A DNA stretch of 64,000 bases from an uncultured Cyclobacteriaceae bacterium (GCA_947492745.1 CANLOE010000009.1:41779-105778), one strand, 5' to 3'; positions 1 to 10,119 are shown, counted from the stretch's first letter. Numbers and translations are program-made. Notes: generated by a model not told the origin, from the letters alone.

Positions 1-416
1 TTGATAAAACAGATGACGGGGGTTTTACGCATACGGCAGACCTGCATCAGTTTTTCTGTCTGTATTTCCACCCCCTTTACACAGTCCAGTACCATGACGA
101 CACTGTCTACCGCTGTAAGAGTACGGTAAGTGTCTTCTGCAAAGTCTTGGTGACCAGGTGTATCCAGAAGGTTGATTTTCATGTCCTTGTAGTTGAACCC
201 CATCACCGATGTCGCCACGGAGATTCCTCTTTGCTTCTCTATTTCCATAAAATCAGACTTAGCATGGTCTGAGATTTTATTGGACTTGACGGCTCCTGCT
301 TTTTTGATGGCACCACCAAAAAGCAGCAGTTTTTCTGTCAAAGTGGTTTTACCCGCATCGGGGTGACTGATGATACCGAATGTTCGGCGTTTTGCAATTT
401 CCTGTTCTATGGCCAT
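1..416 (-). CDS. prfC: Peptide chain release factor 3, N-terminal part (runs off the window)
   Basis: RF3 is a translational GTPase that recycles RF1 and RF2 from the ribosome after termination. The 138 codons visible from the ATG at 416 read [20 protein letters not shown] and continue with the P-loop [23 protein letters not shown], the switch I region ([14 protein letters not shown]) and the G3 motif [16 protein letters not shown]. The P-loop spacing and the SHPDAGKTT sequence are typical of RF3 rather than EF-G or LepA. The remaining three quarters of the protein lies beyond base 1. The gene is read away from dnaK, so the region between them holds two divergent promoters. Confidence 0.93.
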   Translation of the reverse strand, partial: MAIEQEIAKRRTFGIISHPDAGKTTLTEKLLLFGGAIKKAGAVKSNKISDHAKSDFMEIEKQRGISVATSVMGFNYKDMKINLLDTPGHQDFAEDTYRTLTAVDSVVMVLDCVKGVEIQTEKLMQVCRMRKTPVICFI

Positions 417-1050
417 AGGGCAAATTGATAGTATCCTTTGGTGATAAGAGTAACTTATACTCCGATTTCGAATGTGCAAAATTATACAATTAATGGGCCA
501 AATCCATAGGGGACTTCGGGTAAGGATATTATCGCTTGGAAAATACAGCTCTGAATTTGCGGCATCTCATAGCTTTATAGCAGTACGGAACAAATCAAAA
601 GCGGCTATATCCCATTCTGTAGGTGGTTTATTTCAGGGTTGGAGGGCTTCGGGATTTTGCTCATCCAGCGGCCCTTTTACCAAAGATTCCATAAGTACCT
701 TCGAAGCCGGAGGATAGAGCGAGCCGAATCAAAGAGGTGTGTAATTCTACCGAAGTGTCATCGGTCCGGAACAGTAAGGAGCCTTTTTTGAACTGCTTGT
801 TTTTCCGAAGGGTCCACTTCGCAGATTTCGCATTTTATTTTCCTTGAGTATGTATTCCCGACATAGCTTCTGTGACAAAATAGACCTTAGATTCTTTTGG
901 TATTTGAGCTATCAATCAGGTTCATTACCTACTTATGGGTTTGGTAAACACCCTGAAACTGCCAATGTGTCATATGCTCAGGCTTGGCACAAGCATTGAT
1001 AGCTTAGAAGTGTAAAATGAATTTTTGAGACAAATAACTATATAAGTATT
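417..1050. other. Intergenic region between divergent prfC and dnaK
   Basis: There is no convincing gene here. An 81-codon open frame on the plus strand (472-717) has low-complexity, atypical protein content and no family resemblance. The stretch should hold the promoters of prfC (leftward) and dnaK (rightward). I could not find a clear CIRCE-type inverted repeat or a clear TAnnTTTG box upstream of dnaK by eye. Confidence 0.5.
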
Positions 1051-2982
1051 ATGGGTAAAATTATTGGAATCGATTTAGGTACCACTAATTCCTGTGTAGC
1101 TGTAATGGAGGGAAATGAGCCTGTGGTCATCCCTAACAGTGAAGGTCGGAGGACGACGCCTTCTATCGTTGCTTTTTTGGACGATGGAAAAGGAGAAAGG
1201 AAAGTGGGAGACCCGGCCAAACGACAGGCCATTACCAATCCGCAGAATACCGTTATGTCGGTCAAGCGATTTATGGGTAAGCGTTACTCAGAAGTGGGTG
1301 AAGAGCTGAAAACGGTTTCTTATCAATTAGAAAAAGGTAACAATGACACCGTTCGTGTAAAGATTGGTGATAGACTATATACCGCTCAGGAAATTTCTGC
1401 AATGATTTTGCAGAAAATGAAATCCACAGCGGAAGATTACTTAGGTACAGAGGTGACAGAGGCGGTCGTTACCGTTCCTGCTTATTTCAACGATGCCGAG
1501 CGTCAGGCCACCAAGGAAGCAGGTCAAATTGCTGGTCTGGATGTGAAAAGGATTATCAACGAACCGACGGCCGCAGCACTGGCTTATGGTCTTGATAAAA
1601 AGAATCAGGATATGAAAATCGCTGTCTACGATTTGGGTGGTGGTACTTTCGATATCTCCGTTCTTGAGTTGGGTGACGGTGTGTTTGAAGTGCTTTCCAC
1701 TAATGGTGATGTCCACTTGGGTGGTGATGACTTCGATCAAGTAATCATCAATTGGCTGGCAGAGGAGTTTTTGAGCGATGAGAACATCGATTTGAGAAAG
1801 GATCCTATGGCACTGCAGCGATTGAAAGAAGCAGCAGAGAAAGCGAAAATAGAACTCTCCAGCTCGACGGAAACAGAAATCAACCTTCCCTATATCATGC
1901 CCGTAGATGGTGTGCCGAAGCACTTGGTGAGGAAGCTGAGCCGCTCGAAATTCGAGCAATTGGCTGACAATCTTATCAAAAGGTCTATGGACCCCGTAAG
2001 AGCGGCGATGAAAGATGCCAGTTTGGATACTTCGGATATCGATGAAATCATATTGGTAGGTGGTTCGACAAGGATACCTAAAATTCAAGAAGAAGTAGAG
2101 AAGTTTTTCGGCAAGAAACCTTCGAAGGGAGTTAACCCCGATGAAGTAGTGGCTGTAGGGGCATCTATCCAAGGAGGCGTACTGACAGGTGAGGTAAAGG
2201 ATGTATTGTTACTGGACGTAACCCCACTTTCACTCGGTATAGAGACCATGGGTGGTGTGATGACCAAATTGATAGAGTCCAATACCACTATCCCTACGAA
2301 AAAATCGGAGACCTTTTCTACGGCTGCGGACAATCAGCCTTCTGTGGAGATACACGTACTTCAGGGAGAGCGCCCTATGGCCAAAGATAACAGGACCATT
2401 GGTAAGTTTCACTTGGATGGGATACCACCGGCTCCAAGAGGCGTGCCTCAGGTAGAAGTGACTTTCGATATCGATGCAAACGGTATCATCCATGTATCGG
2501 CGAAGGACAAGGGTACCAATAAAGAGCAGAAAATCAGGATTGAGGCTTCTTCGGGTCTGACCGAAGATGAAATCCAAAAGATGAAGCAGGAAGCGGAAGC
2601 AAATGCGGATGCTGACAAGATGGTCAAGGAAACCGCAGAAAAGATCAACGGAGCCGACTCTTTGATTTTCCAAACGGAGAAGCAATTGAAAGAATTCGGT
2701 GAGAAAATCTCCGAAGGTAATAAAACGGCAATCAATGGTGCTTTGGAAGAACTGAGAAAAGCCCATCAATCTAAGGATATTGCCGCTATCGATACTGCTA
2801 TGGAGGCCTTGAACAAAGCATGGGAAGGCGCTTCACAAGAGATGTATGCTGCGACCAACGAGACGCAAGCAGGTAATCCCGAAGCTGCCGCTAACCCTGG
2901 ACAAGAGGGTAGTGCCAGTGCTGAGGACGGAGACGATGTCTCGGATGTAGAGTACGAAGAAGTGGACGACTCCAAAAAGTAG
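1051..2982 (+). CDS. dnaK: Molecular chaperone DnaK (Hsp70)
   Basis: ATP-dependent cytosolic Hsp70 chaperone, 643 residues, the normal length. The nucleotide-binding domain starts with [17 protein letters not shown] (residues 4-20), followed by the phosphate-2 motif [16 protein letters not shown] near 193 and the adenosine motif [14 protein letters not shown] near 335. The interdomain linker [19 protein letters not shown] lies near 390. The substrate-binding beta domain and helical lid follow, and the protein ends in an acidic tail ([19 protein letters not shown]). It is separate from its co-chaperones: grpE and dnaJ lie together 22 kb away on the other strand. A hairpin terminator follows the stop. 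Confidence 0.98.
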   Translation: MGKIIGIDLGTTNSCVAVMEGNEPVVIPNSEGRRTTPSIVAFLDDGKGERKVGDPAKRQAITNPQNTVMSVKRFMGKRYSEVGEELKTVSYQLEKGNNDTVRVKIGDRLYTAQEISAMILQKMKSTAEDYLGTEVTEAVVTVPAYFNDAERQATKEAGQIAGLDVKRIINEPTAAALAYGLDKKNQDMKIAVYDLGGGTFDISVLELGDGVFEVLSTNGDVHLGGDDFDQVIINWLAEEFLSDENIDLRKDPMALQRLKEAAEKAKIELSSSTETEINLPYIMPVDGVPKHLVRKLSRSKFEQLADNLIKRSMDPVRAAMKDASLDTSDIDEIILVGGSTRIPKIQEEVEKFFGKKPSKGVNPDEVVAVGASIQGGVLTGEVKDVLLLDVTPLSLGIETMGGVMTKLIESNTTIPTKKSETFSTAADNQPSVEIHVLQGERPMAKDNRTIGKFHLDGIPPAPRGVPQVEVTFDIDANGIIHVSAKDKGTNKEQKIRIEASSGLTEDEIQKMKQEAEANADADKMVKETAEKINGADSLIFQTEKQLKEFGEKISEGNKTAINGALEELRKAHQSKDIAAIDTAMEALNKAWEGASQEMYAATNETQAGNPEAAANPGQEGSASAEDGDDVSDVEYEEVDDSKK

Positions 2983-3042
2983 TACCACTCGTATCGATAT
3001 GCAGGTATAGTTAAATATATCCAGCAAATTAATGATAATTAT

Positions 3043-3078
3043 AACAAAGGCTCCGAGCATGTTCGGGGCCTTTGTCAT
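3043..3078 (+). terminator. Intrinsic terminator of dnaK
   Basis: A hairpin of the form AAAGGCTCCGA-gcatgt-TCGGGGCCTTT begins about 60 bases after the dnaK stop and runs into TTTGTCATTTT. The stem is about 10 bp with a wobble or mismatch. Position and orientation fit dnaK. Confidence 0.7.
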
Positions 3079-3292
3079 TTTGACTCACAATTATTCAAAG
3101 CATCAGCAAACGTTAGTTCGCTGATGCCAAAAGAACAAAATATAATAAATTGACAATCTTTGGTTTGACTCATTGCATCGATTGATTTAGTTCGCTCATT
3201 GTATTGATTTTTAATGGTGCTCATGAACCTGCGGTGTCAACGGTATTTGTCGAATCTGCGGTTTGACCCATACATCGATTAGGTTAAAACCC

Positions 3293-3463
3293 AAATTGAT
3301 CAATAGGATTTCGTGATGAGGACATAAAGTGCAATAAAATCAGGGGTTTAGGTGAGGAGGCCTAGCGTAGTGTTAGGGTGATGAACCTGCGCAGCGTAAA
3401 ATCGCTGATTTTGAAGCAATTTATGCTCGTAATAGGAAGGCTATTGATCATTTTGGGTTAAAG
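3293..3463. repeat. Family D foldback element (degenerate copy D1)
   Basis: The ends read GTTAAAACCCAAATTGATCA and, inverted, TGATCATTTTGGGTTAA, the inverted ends of family D. The centre is rearranged (CCTAGCGTAGTGTTAGG in place of the usual CATAGCNNNGCTATG). The right half (3377-3463) closely matches the short copy at 63703-63787 and also the right arm of the copy at 10782. It lies between dnaK and the glycosyltransferase gene and is not coding. Confidence 0.65.
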
Positions 3464-3681
3464 GCATCTGTAGAACCTGTGGTTTTTTCGTATGAAGTCC
3501 GTTTTTCCAATGGAACTCATGAATTTTCGATTTGGACATTGCGACGAGTGCTTAATATAGCAATAAATCTTGGGCCTTCTTGAGTTCAGCGTAGCATTAC
3601 TTCTACAGTTCGTTTAGAAAAACATGTTCAATTTGCAGATATTTAGCCCGAAATAAATTTTTGAGTGCTTGATTTGAATTT

Positions 3682-3853
3682 AACCCAAAATGTCCATTAG
3701 AAAATCTATTCCGGACTTGACTGGCTTCAAATCAGTAAATGAATGCGTTTTTTGAATTCAGCGTAGCACCGCTACGGTGAATCCAAGAAAACGCCCTGAT
3801 TTATTGCCATTTAAGTCCTCATGACGAAGTTCCAACGAACATTCTGGGTTTAA
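3682..3853. repeat. Family B foldback element (copy B1)
   Basis: About 172 bp, beginning AACCCAAAATGTCCATTAGA and ending CCAACGAACATTCTGGGTT. The centre is the hairpin GCGTAGCACCGCTACGG. Its right arm, from the core to the end, is nearly identical to the copy at 13162-13332, including GAATCCAAGAAAACGCCCTG. The left half is closer to the arms of the copy at 47140, so this copy may be a recombinant between subfamilies. Confidence 0.75.
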
Positions 3854-3919
3854 AACTGGTCATATACAATTCAACACTTGAAGTCCAAAGGCGCTATTTT
3901 ATGGACAGTTTTACCCTCG

Positions 3920-4091
3920 CCGGGCCAGCCTTTCTTTTATTCATCGCTGTTTTTTCTGTTTCCATTCCGCTCACTGTCGTATGTGTTTTTTTGATGCAGG
4001 GTTGTACCGGGATTTCGGCAGATAGGGCTGCTATTTTTGCCGATGGTCTATACATCCAAAATAAGCGATAACAAGTTTTAGAACAGTCTCC
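3920..4091. repeat. Family E repeat fragment (E1, right half)
   Basis: Contains the family E core region (GGCAGATAGGGCTGCTATTTTTGCC) and the conserved right end CCAAAATAAGCGATAACAAG, then TTTTAGAACAGTCTC. The left inverted end is not recognisable, so this is a truncated copy. Confidence 0.6.
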
Positions 4092-4293
4092 AAGCCTATC
4101 ATTTTATTCCGATTAAGGCTAAGGTGAATAGCCATACTATCGAGGGGAGTTGCAAAAGAAAGCAAAACAAACGACACGATGTGTGGCATTTGAAATGTAA
4201 GTTTGTGTAAGGCTTACGTTAGGATAGAGGGCAGTTTATGGGTTGTGATAATGTTGCCAAAAGCTTACTTCACAAGCTTGTATAGTTAGCGTT

Positions 4294-5499
4294 TTAGTCC
4301 TCTGATTCGGAACCACTGACCGTATGTGGTGTATGAATGAACTTTTTATGGGCTCCTTTGATTTTTGTCAATGCTACTATCATGAAAAAGAAAGACTTGG
4401 GTATGCTCAATGCCGCATTGAGCATTTTTTTATTGTAAAACTTCTTGGGAAGCCCCATTAACAACGCTAGACAGGTACATAGCAAGAGTCCCGCCCATAG
4501 GGCATCCGGTATATAGTTGGGAATGAACAATAACAAAGCGATGACCAGTGTCAAAACGCCCAATAATAGGATACGGGGCATGACTATAGCCTGAATGGCT
4601 TTGTTGAAATAGTCAAAGTTACCTTTTAGCATTTCAGAGATACCCTTGAAAAAGTATTGCCTTACATAATGTATCTGGGTCGCAATCCAGCGTTTTCTCT
4701 GATTGGCAAAAACTTCTGCATGTTGCACTTTTTCATCCAGTACATAAGCTGAATCCAAATAGATAATCTTTATCTTCTCTTTCAGTAGTCTGACTTCCAG
4801 TTCTTTATCTTCTCCGGCAACATCGCCGATCGTCCTCATCATTCTTTTGAACATGCTGTAGTCGAAAGCCATGGCCGAACCTATCAGCGCGGAGGATAGA
4901 CCTGCTGCCCAGTGACCTTTTCTAAAGATGTGATTGTTTATTTCCTCATTGGCCGCATCCAATAGGGCGAAGGTCGTATTTTTGTTCTTGGCAGCTCGAT
5001 GCCCTTGTATGGCCCTATAGCCATTTGTATAAGCTTGATCTACTTTTTTCAGAAAATTGGACTTCATGATATTATCTGAATCGAGTACCACGACAATATC
5101 ATAATAGTGTTCCGGTAATTTTGCCAGTGTGGTATTGATGGATTTTGCTTTGGTGCTTGTTTCGAAACTTACCTCCATTAACTTTATAGGCAGTTTTGCC
5201 AGCTTTTTCAATGTTTTCGGCTGAAAGCTGTCTGCTATAACGATAACATCGAACCTATTGGTAGGATAGTTCTGCCGAAGGGCATCCTTAGCTACCTCGA
5301 TGATGACGCTGTCCTCTTTGTATCCAGGTATGAGTACGGCAATTTTATTGCCAGCGCCCGGTCGGCTCATCTTTTTCTCTCTGTAGAATAATCCAATAAA
5401 GGCAAATACGAATATATATAGTGCGCTGAAGCCTAAGAATACAAAAAAAACAAGTTCCAACCCGAAAAGTAATTGGCCGACTGCTTGACTCAAATTCAT
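4294..5499 (-). CDS. Membrane-anchored family 2 glycosyltransferase
   Basis: A processive-type GT-A (GT2) enzyme that likely transfers sugar from a nucleotide donor into an envelope polysaccharide. A membrane segment (GLELVFFVFLGFSALYIFVFAFIGLFY) precedes the catalytic domain, which starts at IAVLIPGYKED. The DxD-type motif VVLDSDN, the acidic GEDKELEVRLL and the QxxRW motif NQRKRW are all present. Further hydrophobic segments near the C-terminus (ILLLGVLTLVIALLLFIPNYI, LWAGLLLCTCLALLMGLP) complete a cellulose-synthase-like layout. I chose the ATG at 5499 (MNLSQAVG). A GTG 39 bases upstream at 5538 is an in-frame alternative. It is not in a recognisable polysaccharide cluster, so the product is unknown. 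Confidence 0.88.
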   Translation of the reverse strand: MNLSQAVGQLLFGLELVFFVFLGFSALYIFVFAFIGLFYREKKMSRPGAGNKIAVLIPGYKEDSVIIEVAKDALRQNYPTNRFDVIVIADSFQPKTLKKLAKLPIKLMEVSFETSTKAKSINTTLAKLPEHYYDIVVVLDSDNIMKSNFLKKVDQAYTNGYRAIQGHRAAKNKNTTFALLDAANEEINNHIFRKGHWAAGLSSALIGSAMAFDYSMFKRMMRTIGDVAGEDKELEVRLLKEKIKIIYLDSAYVLDEKVQHAEVFANQRKRWIATQIHYVRQYFFKGISEMLKGNFDYFNKAIQAIVMPRILLLGVLTLVIALLLFIPNYIPDALWAGLLLCTCLALLMGLPKKFYNKKMLNAALSIPKSFFFMIVALTKIKGAHKKFIHTPHTVSGSESED

Positions 5500-5756
5500 A
5501 ATTTGATGATTGATATTGTTGAGCGAAACCGATGTCACTTAATCTGTTTCGACAAAAAAAACTGTTAACTCAAATTTTTATACGTATTATATGATTCTGG
5601 TAACCCTTTAAGATAATATTTTATATTCAAACTGTCTAAAATTTCGCACTAAGAAATTTTCAAAATCGTTCTTATATTTTGCGGTAAAAATATTCATTAG
5701 ATCAATGAAAAGCAAATTTTATTGCTTACTGAGCACTCTTGCCTATGAATCGTTAG

Positions 5757-5845
5757 TATATTTGTAACGTTTTGTACTTATAATTTAATTGTTAAGAACG
5801 AAGAAAACCACTGTGCACTGCTATAAAGGGTGGTTTTTCTTCGCC
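5757..5845 (+). ncRNA. Candidate small RNA or leader with strong hairpin
   Basis: A TATATTTG box (5757-5764), with TTG 15 bases upstream, fits a Bacteroidota -7 element with a rather short spacer. About 35 bases downstream is a long stem: GAAGAAAACCAC (about 5800-5811) pairs with GTGGTTTTTCTTC (5830-5842). The T run lies inside the stem, so it could act as a terminator in both directions. No coding frame lies in this part. The sequence from 5885 to 6000 can fold further (GTCTTAC...GTAAGAC, CTCCTTAGGAG, AAAGGGTATATACCTTT). I do not recognise an Rfam family. Confidence 0.35.
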
Positions 5846-6122
5846 CGAGTCCAAGAAAGATATTTTTGGTAATTTAAAAATGCAAAGGTCTACAAAATCA
5901 GAGAGTTCAGTCGAAATCCCTGTGAGCCCGTCTTACCATCAAGTATGAAAAAGGCTGTAAGACTCCTTAGGAGACCAAAAGGGTATATACCTTTACACCA
6001 TTTGTTTAAGGTCACAGGAAACAATTATTTACCTCTGATAAGCAAATTCCGATCATAAGGTAGTTAACGCTAATCAAGCGGCATTAAACCTTCACTGCAT
6101 AATTTTAATACATAATGCGTAT

Positions 6123-7652
6123 TTAATTCTGTACTGCCTTCAGGGCGTCCACATTTCCCCATCCGAAACTCCTGTTCTTGTTGGGATACAGGTCCGAGGC
6201 TTTCTTAAGTTTCTCAAGTACCTGATTTTTATTCATGGAAGGGTCCAGAGACCATACCATGGCCGCGACTCCTGCCATAGTAGCGGTGGCTATGCTGGAA
6301 CCGCCTACGACAGAAGGCACATTTCCTTCATCTGCCAATGTGAGCGCAACACGACCTGCCTTTCTTGCCCGTTGCATTATCACGGTAAAGTCGACCTCTC
6401 TTCCTGAATGACAATTGTTACAACGGCGATAACGAGAAGCGGTAGTAACTCCAGTGACAGCAATGGTTTCGTTCATGTTTGCTGGAAATATAACACCGAC
6501 CCAGTTGGTAAATGCCGTGGAGGTCCCTGCCGCAGCAAAGATCAGTTTTCCTTTGCCATCGGCATATCGAATAGCATCCGCAATTTTGGAATTATAGAAA
6601 ACATCTCCTATGGACATACTGATAATATCGACCTGAGGATTATCGGCTGCCAGCTTAATAGCATTGGCGACACCTGTTTTTTCCCTTGAGGTACTGATAA
6701 CTACGTCCGAAGTACCTCTGATACCTATTATGTTAGCATTGTAGGCTACTCCTACAGCAGACCCATCACTACTCAAAGGTGCACCCACTGTGCCGATCAT
6801 GGCTGTTCCATGACCGCAACGACCGCTCGGTCCGTCCGTGCTAGACCCAGAAGGATAAGTGCTGAACTTAAATATGGACCTGCCATCAGAAGGTATGGTT
6901 GCAAATTGAGAACCCAGTTTGGGCTGATTCGGAGATACTCCCGTATCGATAACAGCGACGGTCGTATTACGGCCTGTGCTGTACTGCCAGGCTTGTGGAA
7001 TATTCATCAGGTCATAGGTCCAAGAGACTTTTGCCCCTGGAGTGATAGTCCTGAAATCGTCCTCAGGTATATCCTTGTTCGGCCGATTATCACAGCCAAA
7101 GATGCTATCTTCTATTTTAGCCCCTGTCCTAACCGCTTCTTCTTCGATACTATAACCGGAAGGTTCGATATAGCGCGTATTGGGATGGCTGCGCAATTTT
7201 TCAACCGTAACCAGCTCTCTGATCTGAACATCGAAGTAGGGCAGCGAGGAATTCTCTATAATGGCTGTTTTTCGCTTCGCTCCATTGATGTTACCTGCAC
7301 TTTCTGTCAAAAAAATCATTTTTTCCAACGATTTGCAGGCTTCTTTCCACTCATCGGTATGAATGTTCAAACTATGTATTCTACCGGCAACATTTTGAAT
7401 GGATTCGGGCCGATAGCCTACCGTGAGCATACCGTCTGATTGTCGTAATGCGCTCCATAATACATGATCGTTGACCATGCTCCATTGAAAGCTTCCATTT
7501 TCTTTCAATAAGCTGATTATAATATCATTTATAGCACTTCGAGACAAAGGTTCTTCTGCAAGTATTGCTTGTTCTTGTAGACTGATGTTTTCTTCTTGGC
7601 AGCTGTATAGGCTTATTGCCAATACGGCTAGGATAAGGACAGTTTTCTTCAT
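6123..7652 (-). CDS. Subtilisin-like (S8) serine protease, lipoprotein
   Basis: Secreted S8-family endopeptidase of 509 residues. The N-terminus MKKTVLILAVLAISLYSCQE is a lipoprotein signal peptide with lipobox LYSC, so the mature protein should be membrane-anchored. About 200 residues of pro-region precede the catalytic domain. The triad is visible: Asp in VAVIDTGVSP (near residue 232), His in GHGTAMIGTV (near 279) and Ser in GGSSIATATMAGVAAMVWS (near 450). The oxyanion-region segment FAAAGTSTAF is where the family usually has AAGN. Two cysteine pairs (CDNRP, RRCNNCHSG) may form disulfides. No partner genes lie nearby, and its substrate cannot be inferred. Confidence 0.93.
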   Translation of the reverse strand: MKKTVLILAVLAISLYSCQEENISLQEQAILAEEPLSRSAINDIIISLLKENGSFQWSMVNDHVLWSALRQSDGMLTVGYRPESIQNVAGRIHSLNIHTDEWKEACKSLEKMIFLTESAGNINGAKRKTAIIENSSLPYFDVQIRELVTVEKLRSHPNTRYIEPSGYSIEEEAVRTGAKIEDSIFGCDNRPNKDIPEDDFRTITPGAKVSWTYDLMNIPQAWQYSTGRNTTVAVIDTGVSPNQPKLGSQFATIPSDGRSIFKFSTYPSGSSTDGPSGRCGHGTAMIGTVGAPLSSDGSAVGVAYNANIIGIRGTSDVVISTSREKTGVANAIKLAADNPQVDIISMSIGDVFYNSKIADAIRYADGKGKLIFAAAGTSTAFTNWVGVIFPANMNETIAVTGVTTASRYRRCNNCHSGREVDFTVIMQRARKAGRVALTLADEGNVPSVVGGSSIATATMAGVAAMVWSLDPSMNKNQVLEKLKKASDLYPNKNRSFGWGNVDALKAVQN

Positions 7653-7983
7653 GGTTTTTTATTTAAGGTGAGCGAATATTTTTTTTATTTAAAAAAAAAG
7701 AGCTTAAAAATACGTTTATTGTAAATAAACAAGTTAAATTGACTATTGTTTTGTGAATATTGTAATAGGGCTTTCGTTGAACCAATATTGAAAACTGGAG
7801 TGAGTATAGCTGAAATGTGCCTTTTATTTTAATGAAGTGGTTTAGGCTTTTTCTTTTACCTGCGAATTTCACATTTAGTACCTTGCTTTTGTCTTTTTTA
7901 AGTTCCGTAGCTTCGGCCATGCAATAGAAAAAAGCCTTCTTTAGTGTACAAAAGCCAAAATTATCGGCGCCAAATAAAAGGTC

Positions 7984-8147
7984 TAATACAAATTTGGGTT
8001 TTAAATGTCGTATAGGATTGCGCGGGTCATTTTTTTTCAATCAAGGCGAACACCGCAGGGATAGCAGCGCTATCCCGAGGATGGTCAACGCAGAGTGAAA
8101 CAAAATGAACAGGAAGATATGCGATAGTTGAAACCCAAATTTGAATT
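7984..8147. repeat. Family A palindromic MITE, diverged copy (A1)
   Basis: The left end TAA-TACAAATTTGGGTTTTAA, the centre GGGATAGCAGCGCTATCCC and the following CGAGGATGGTCAACGCAGAG identify a family A element. The right end has drifted to AAACCCAAATTTGAATTA and no clean TAA duplication remains. Its right tip is now the exact complement of its own left tip (CAAATTTGGGTTT), which suggests arm-to-arm conversion. An apparent open frame across it on the minus strand (7663-8040) is not a gene. Confidence 0.8.
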
Positions 8148-8298
8148 ACTTTTACTAATGGATTTCAATAGTATGCATCTTTAGTTCATTGAGGTCTTAC
8201 ACTCTTAAAGATGCTTATGAAAAATGTTTTCAATCGAAAAAAAGAAACAGGACGAAACCTACGCTTTCTTAAACTGCTAATTTGAATAAGTAAACTCA

Positions 8299-8607
8299 TA
8301 GGGCCGTTTTGAGGCGTATCTATTATTCTTATGTTTGTTTATTGATTTTCAACGTCTGTATGGAATTCTTGGGAACAATATTCAACTCGGGCTTTTGCTT
8401 TCTCCATTATGCTCATTGCTGTAGATAATCTTTTGGTACGTAATTTGGCTGAAATTTCCGCAGATAGCGCTGCTGCCTTTGTCAATGACGCTCAAGTGAC
8501 AGGCTGGCCTCCTTCGCTGGCTAAATTCTCGGGACATTTTCAGAATGCCCGGCCCTGTTGAAAATAAACAATAACAAATTCTTGGGATAATTTCAAAACA
8601 GTTTCTA
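8299..8607. repeat. Family E foldback element (E2)
   Basis: A degenerate left end (ATAGGGCCGTTTTGAGGCGT) and the right end ATAATTTCAAAACAGTTTCT match family E termini. Inside are the conserved blocks TGGAATTCTTGGGAACA, GCTCATTGCTGTA, TTTCCGCAGATAGCGCTGCT and TAACAAATTCT, in the order seen in the copy at 13702. Confidence 0.7.
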
Positions 8608-9059
8608 AATCGGTAGTAGTAATTGCCTTTACGTTCCGGTAAAAGGACATAAAATCAGCGGTTTGACAAAATCTATTATCAATGGCATAATGCCACTTTT
8701 ATCCTGCAATAGAAAGTCCAATGATAATTTTGGGTTTATTGGGAATGCCTAAGGGTAAGTGTTCTTTTCCCAAAGGAGGGTACCATCAATTATAGATTTT
8801 GATAACGTTTGTAGTTCTCTTTAAAAGAGGTGTCAGTAAAACAATAATGCACGTCCGATGTGCTTCATAAAGAGTTACGTATGGTCTATGAACAGGGGGA
8901 AATGAGTGCGGCAAATTTAATGTGGTGTTATTTCCAGAAATAAAAGCAGTACGTTGACCCTTTTTTAAATGGTATCCATTTCCTATTGCTCATAGGATGA
9001 AAATTACATTCAGGAAATACAGTAAGGCTTAAAGAGGCCCAAGAAAATCGGTATTAACA
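8608..9059. other. Intergenic stretch downstream of bactofilin
   Basis: I see no gene, RNA or clear terminator here. It contains scattered short matches to other intergenic repeats of the window but no complete element. Confidence 0.4.
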
Positions 9060-9521
9060 CTACAGCTGTGCTTTCATGACAGGATTACTTTTTTGCTGGC
9101 CAACCTTGCCTACCGAGCCTTTCCCGAACTCTTTTTGGGCGATTTCTATTTTCTTATTGGTGACTCCCATATTACACTTTCCTTTAAACACAGCGCCCGA
9201 CTCAACGATGAGCTTATTTGCAGTGATATCACCTTTTATATTACAGGTCGGTTTAAGGATGAGAACATCGGTTACCTCCACGGAACCGTGTACTTCCCCT
9301 TCGATTTCTGCAATCTGAGCCAATATATTGCCCTCTATTACAGAGGATTGGCCTATGGCTACCTTCGATTTGGATTTGATATTGCCAATGATCTTACCTT
9401 CGACCCTTAAATTACCAAAAGTCTGAACACTACCTTCAAAAATTGTTCCTTTGCCTATGATGTTGCTGGAGTTACTAAGCTCAGCGGCCGAGTTTTTCTC
9501 TTCTTGTTTGTTTTTGAACAT
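9060..9521 (-). CDS. Bactofilin (polymer-forming cytoskeletal protein)
   Basis: Bactofilins self-assemble into nucleotide-free filaments that scaffold envelope enzymes. The 153-residue protein has a short disordered N-terminus (MFKNKQEEKNSAAELSNSSN) and then the right-handed beta-helix core: IIGKGTIFEGSVQTFGNLRVEGKIIGNIKSKSKVAIGQSSVIEGNI, followed by further rungs rich in V, I and G with the typical GxVxG and GDITANKLIVESGAVFKG pattern. Length and domain borders fit the family. It stands alone; there is no adjacent M23 peptidase, a common partner of bactofilin genes elsewhere. Confidence 0.93.
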   Translation of the reverse strand: MFKNKQEEKNSAAELSNSSNIIGKGTIFEGSVQTFGNLRVEGKIIGNIKSKSKVAIGQSSVIEGNILAQIAEIEGEVHGSVEVTDVLILKPTCNIKGDITANKLIVESGAVFKGKCNMGVTNKKIEIAQKEFGKGSVGKVGQQKSNPVMKAQL

Positions 9522-9780
9522 ATTGTCCTATTTTAGTCTTGAAATACCTAATATAATATTCGAGAGAGATGCATTCGTATATTAAAGCTACAGGAAAAAT
9601 GGCTATTTTTTAGTCAAAATTCAATGTTTTCTTGTGTAGATGATAGTAAGATTTATAAATTATTGATAATCAATAATTTATTTTTTTGTTAATTTAACAA
9701 TGTTTTTTCGAAACCCTATTTTTGAAGTTTAGGTTATTATGTGCTGCATTGTATAGTTTCAAATTTGCTATTTTTGACGT

Positions 9781-10119
9781 ATGACGTTGAATAAGAATCG
9801 CTTTTTCGAAGATGTTTATGAAGTAGTAAAGCTCATTCCGAAAGGGAGAGTGACCAGTTATGGGGCCATAGCCCACTATCTGGGTACCAAAGGAAGTGCG
9901 CGTATGGTGGGCTGGGCCATGAACAAAGCCCACGGACAACCTGATGTGCCGGCGCACAGGGTCGTCAATCGCCAGGGCTTATTGACGGGGAAGCATCATT
10001 TCGAAGGTCCCAATGCTATGCAGGAGTTGCTCGAAGAAGAGGGCATTCGCGTAAAGGAGGATAAGATAATGGAGTTTGAAAAATTTTTCTGGGATCCTAA
10101 AGACGGCTTAAACCTTTGA
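9781..10119 (+). CDS. Alkyltransferase-like protein (ATL, MGMT fold without the active cysteine)
   Basis: A 112-residue protein matching the C-terminal DNA-binding and active-site domain of O6-alkylguanine-DNA alkyltransferase: FFEDVYEVVKLIPKGRVTSYGAIAHYLGTKGSARMVGWAMNK, then DVPAHRVVNRQG. True MGMT enzymes have PCHR at this point. Here it is PAHR, so alkyl transfer is not possible. By analogy with known ATLs, the protein should bind O6-alkylguanine lesions and hand them to nucleotide excision repair. The bactofilin gene reads leftward from 9521, so the two are divergent. Confidence 0.92.
   Translation: MTLNKNRFFEDVYEVVKLIPKGRVTSYGAIAHYLGTKGSARMVGWAMNKAHGQPDVPAHRVVNRQGLLTGKHHFEGPNAMQELLEEEGIRVKEDKIMEFEKFFWDPKDGLNL

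Noticed and set aside
472..717. 81-codon plus-strand frame upstream of dnaK
   Set aside because: No family resemblance, no plausible start context, atypical composition and a position inside a divergent promoter region.
7663..8040. 125-codon minus-strand frame after the protease start
   Set aside because: Its first 20 codons lie in a family A repeat and the rest is low-complexity sequence without protein character.
9781..10119. Annotating the ATL gene as active O6-methylguanine-DNA methyltransferase
   Set aside because: The acceptor Cys of PCHR is replaced by Ala (PAHR), so it cannot transfer alkyl groups.
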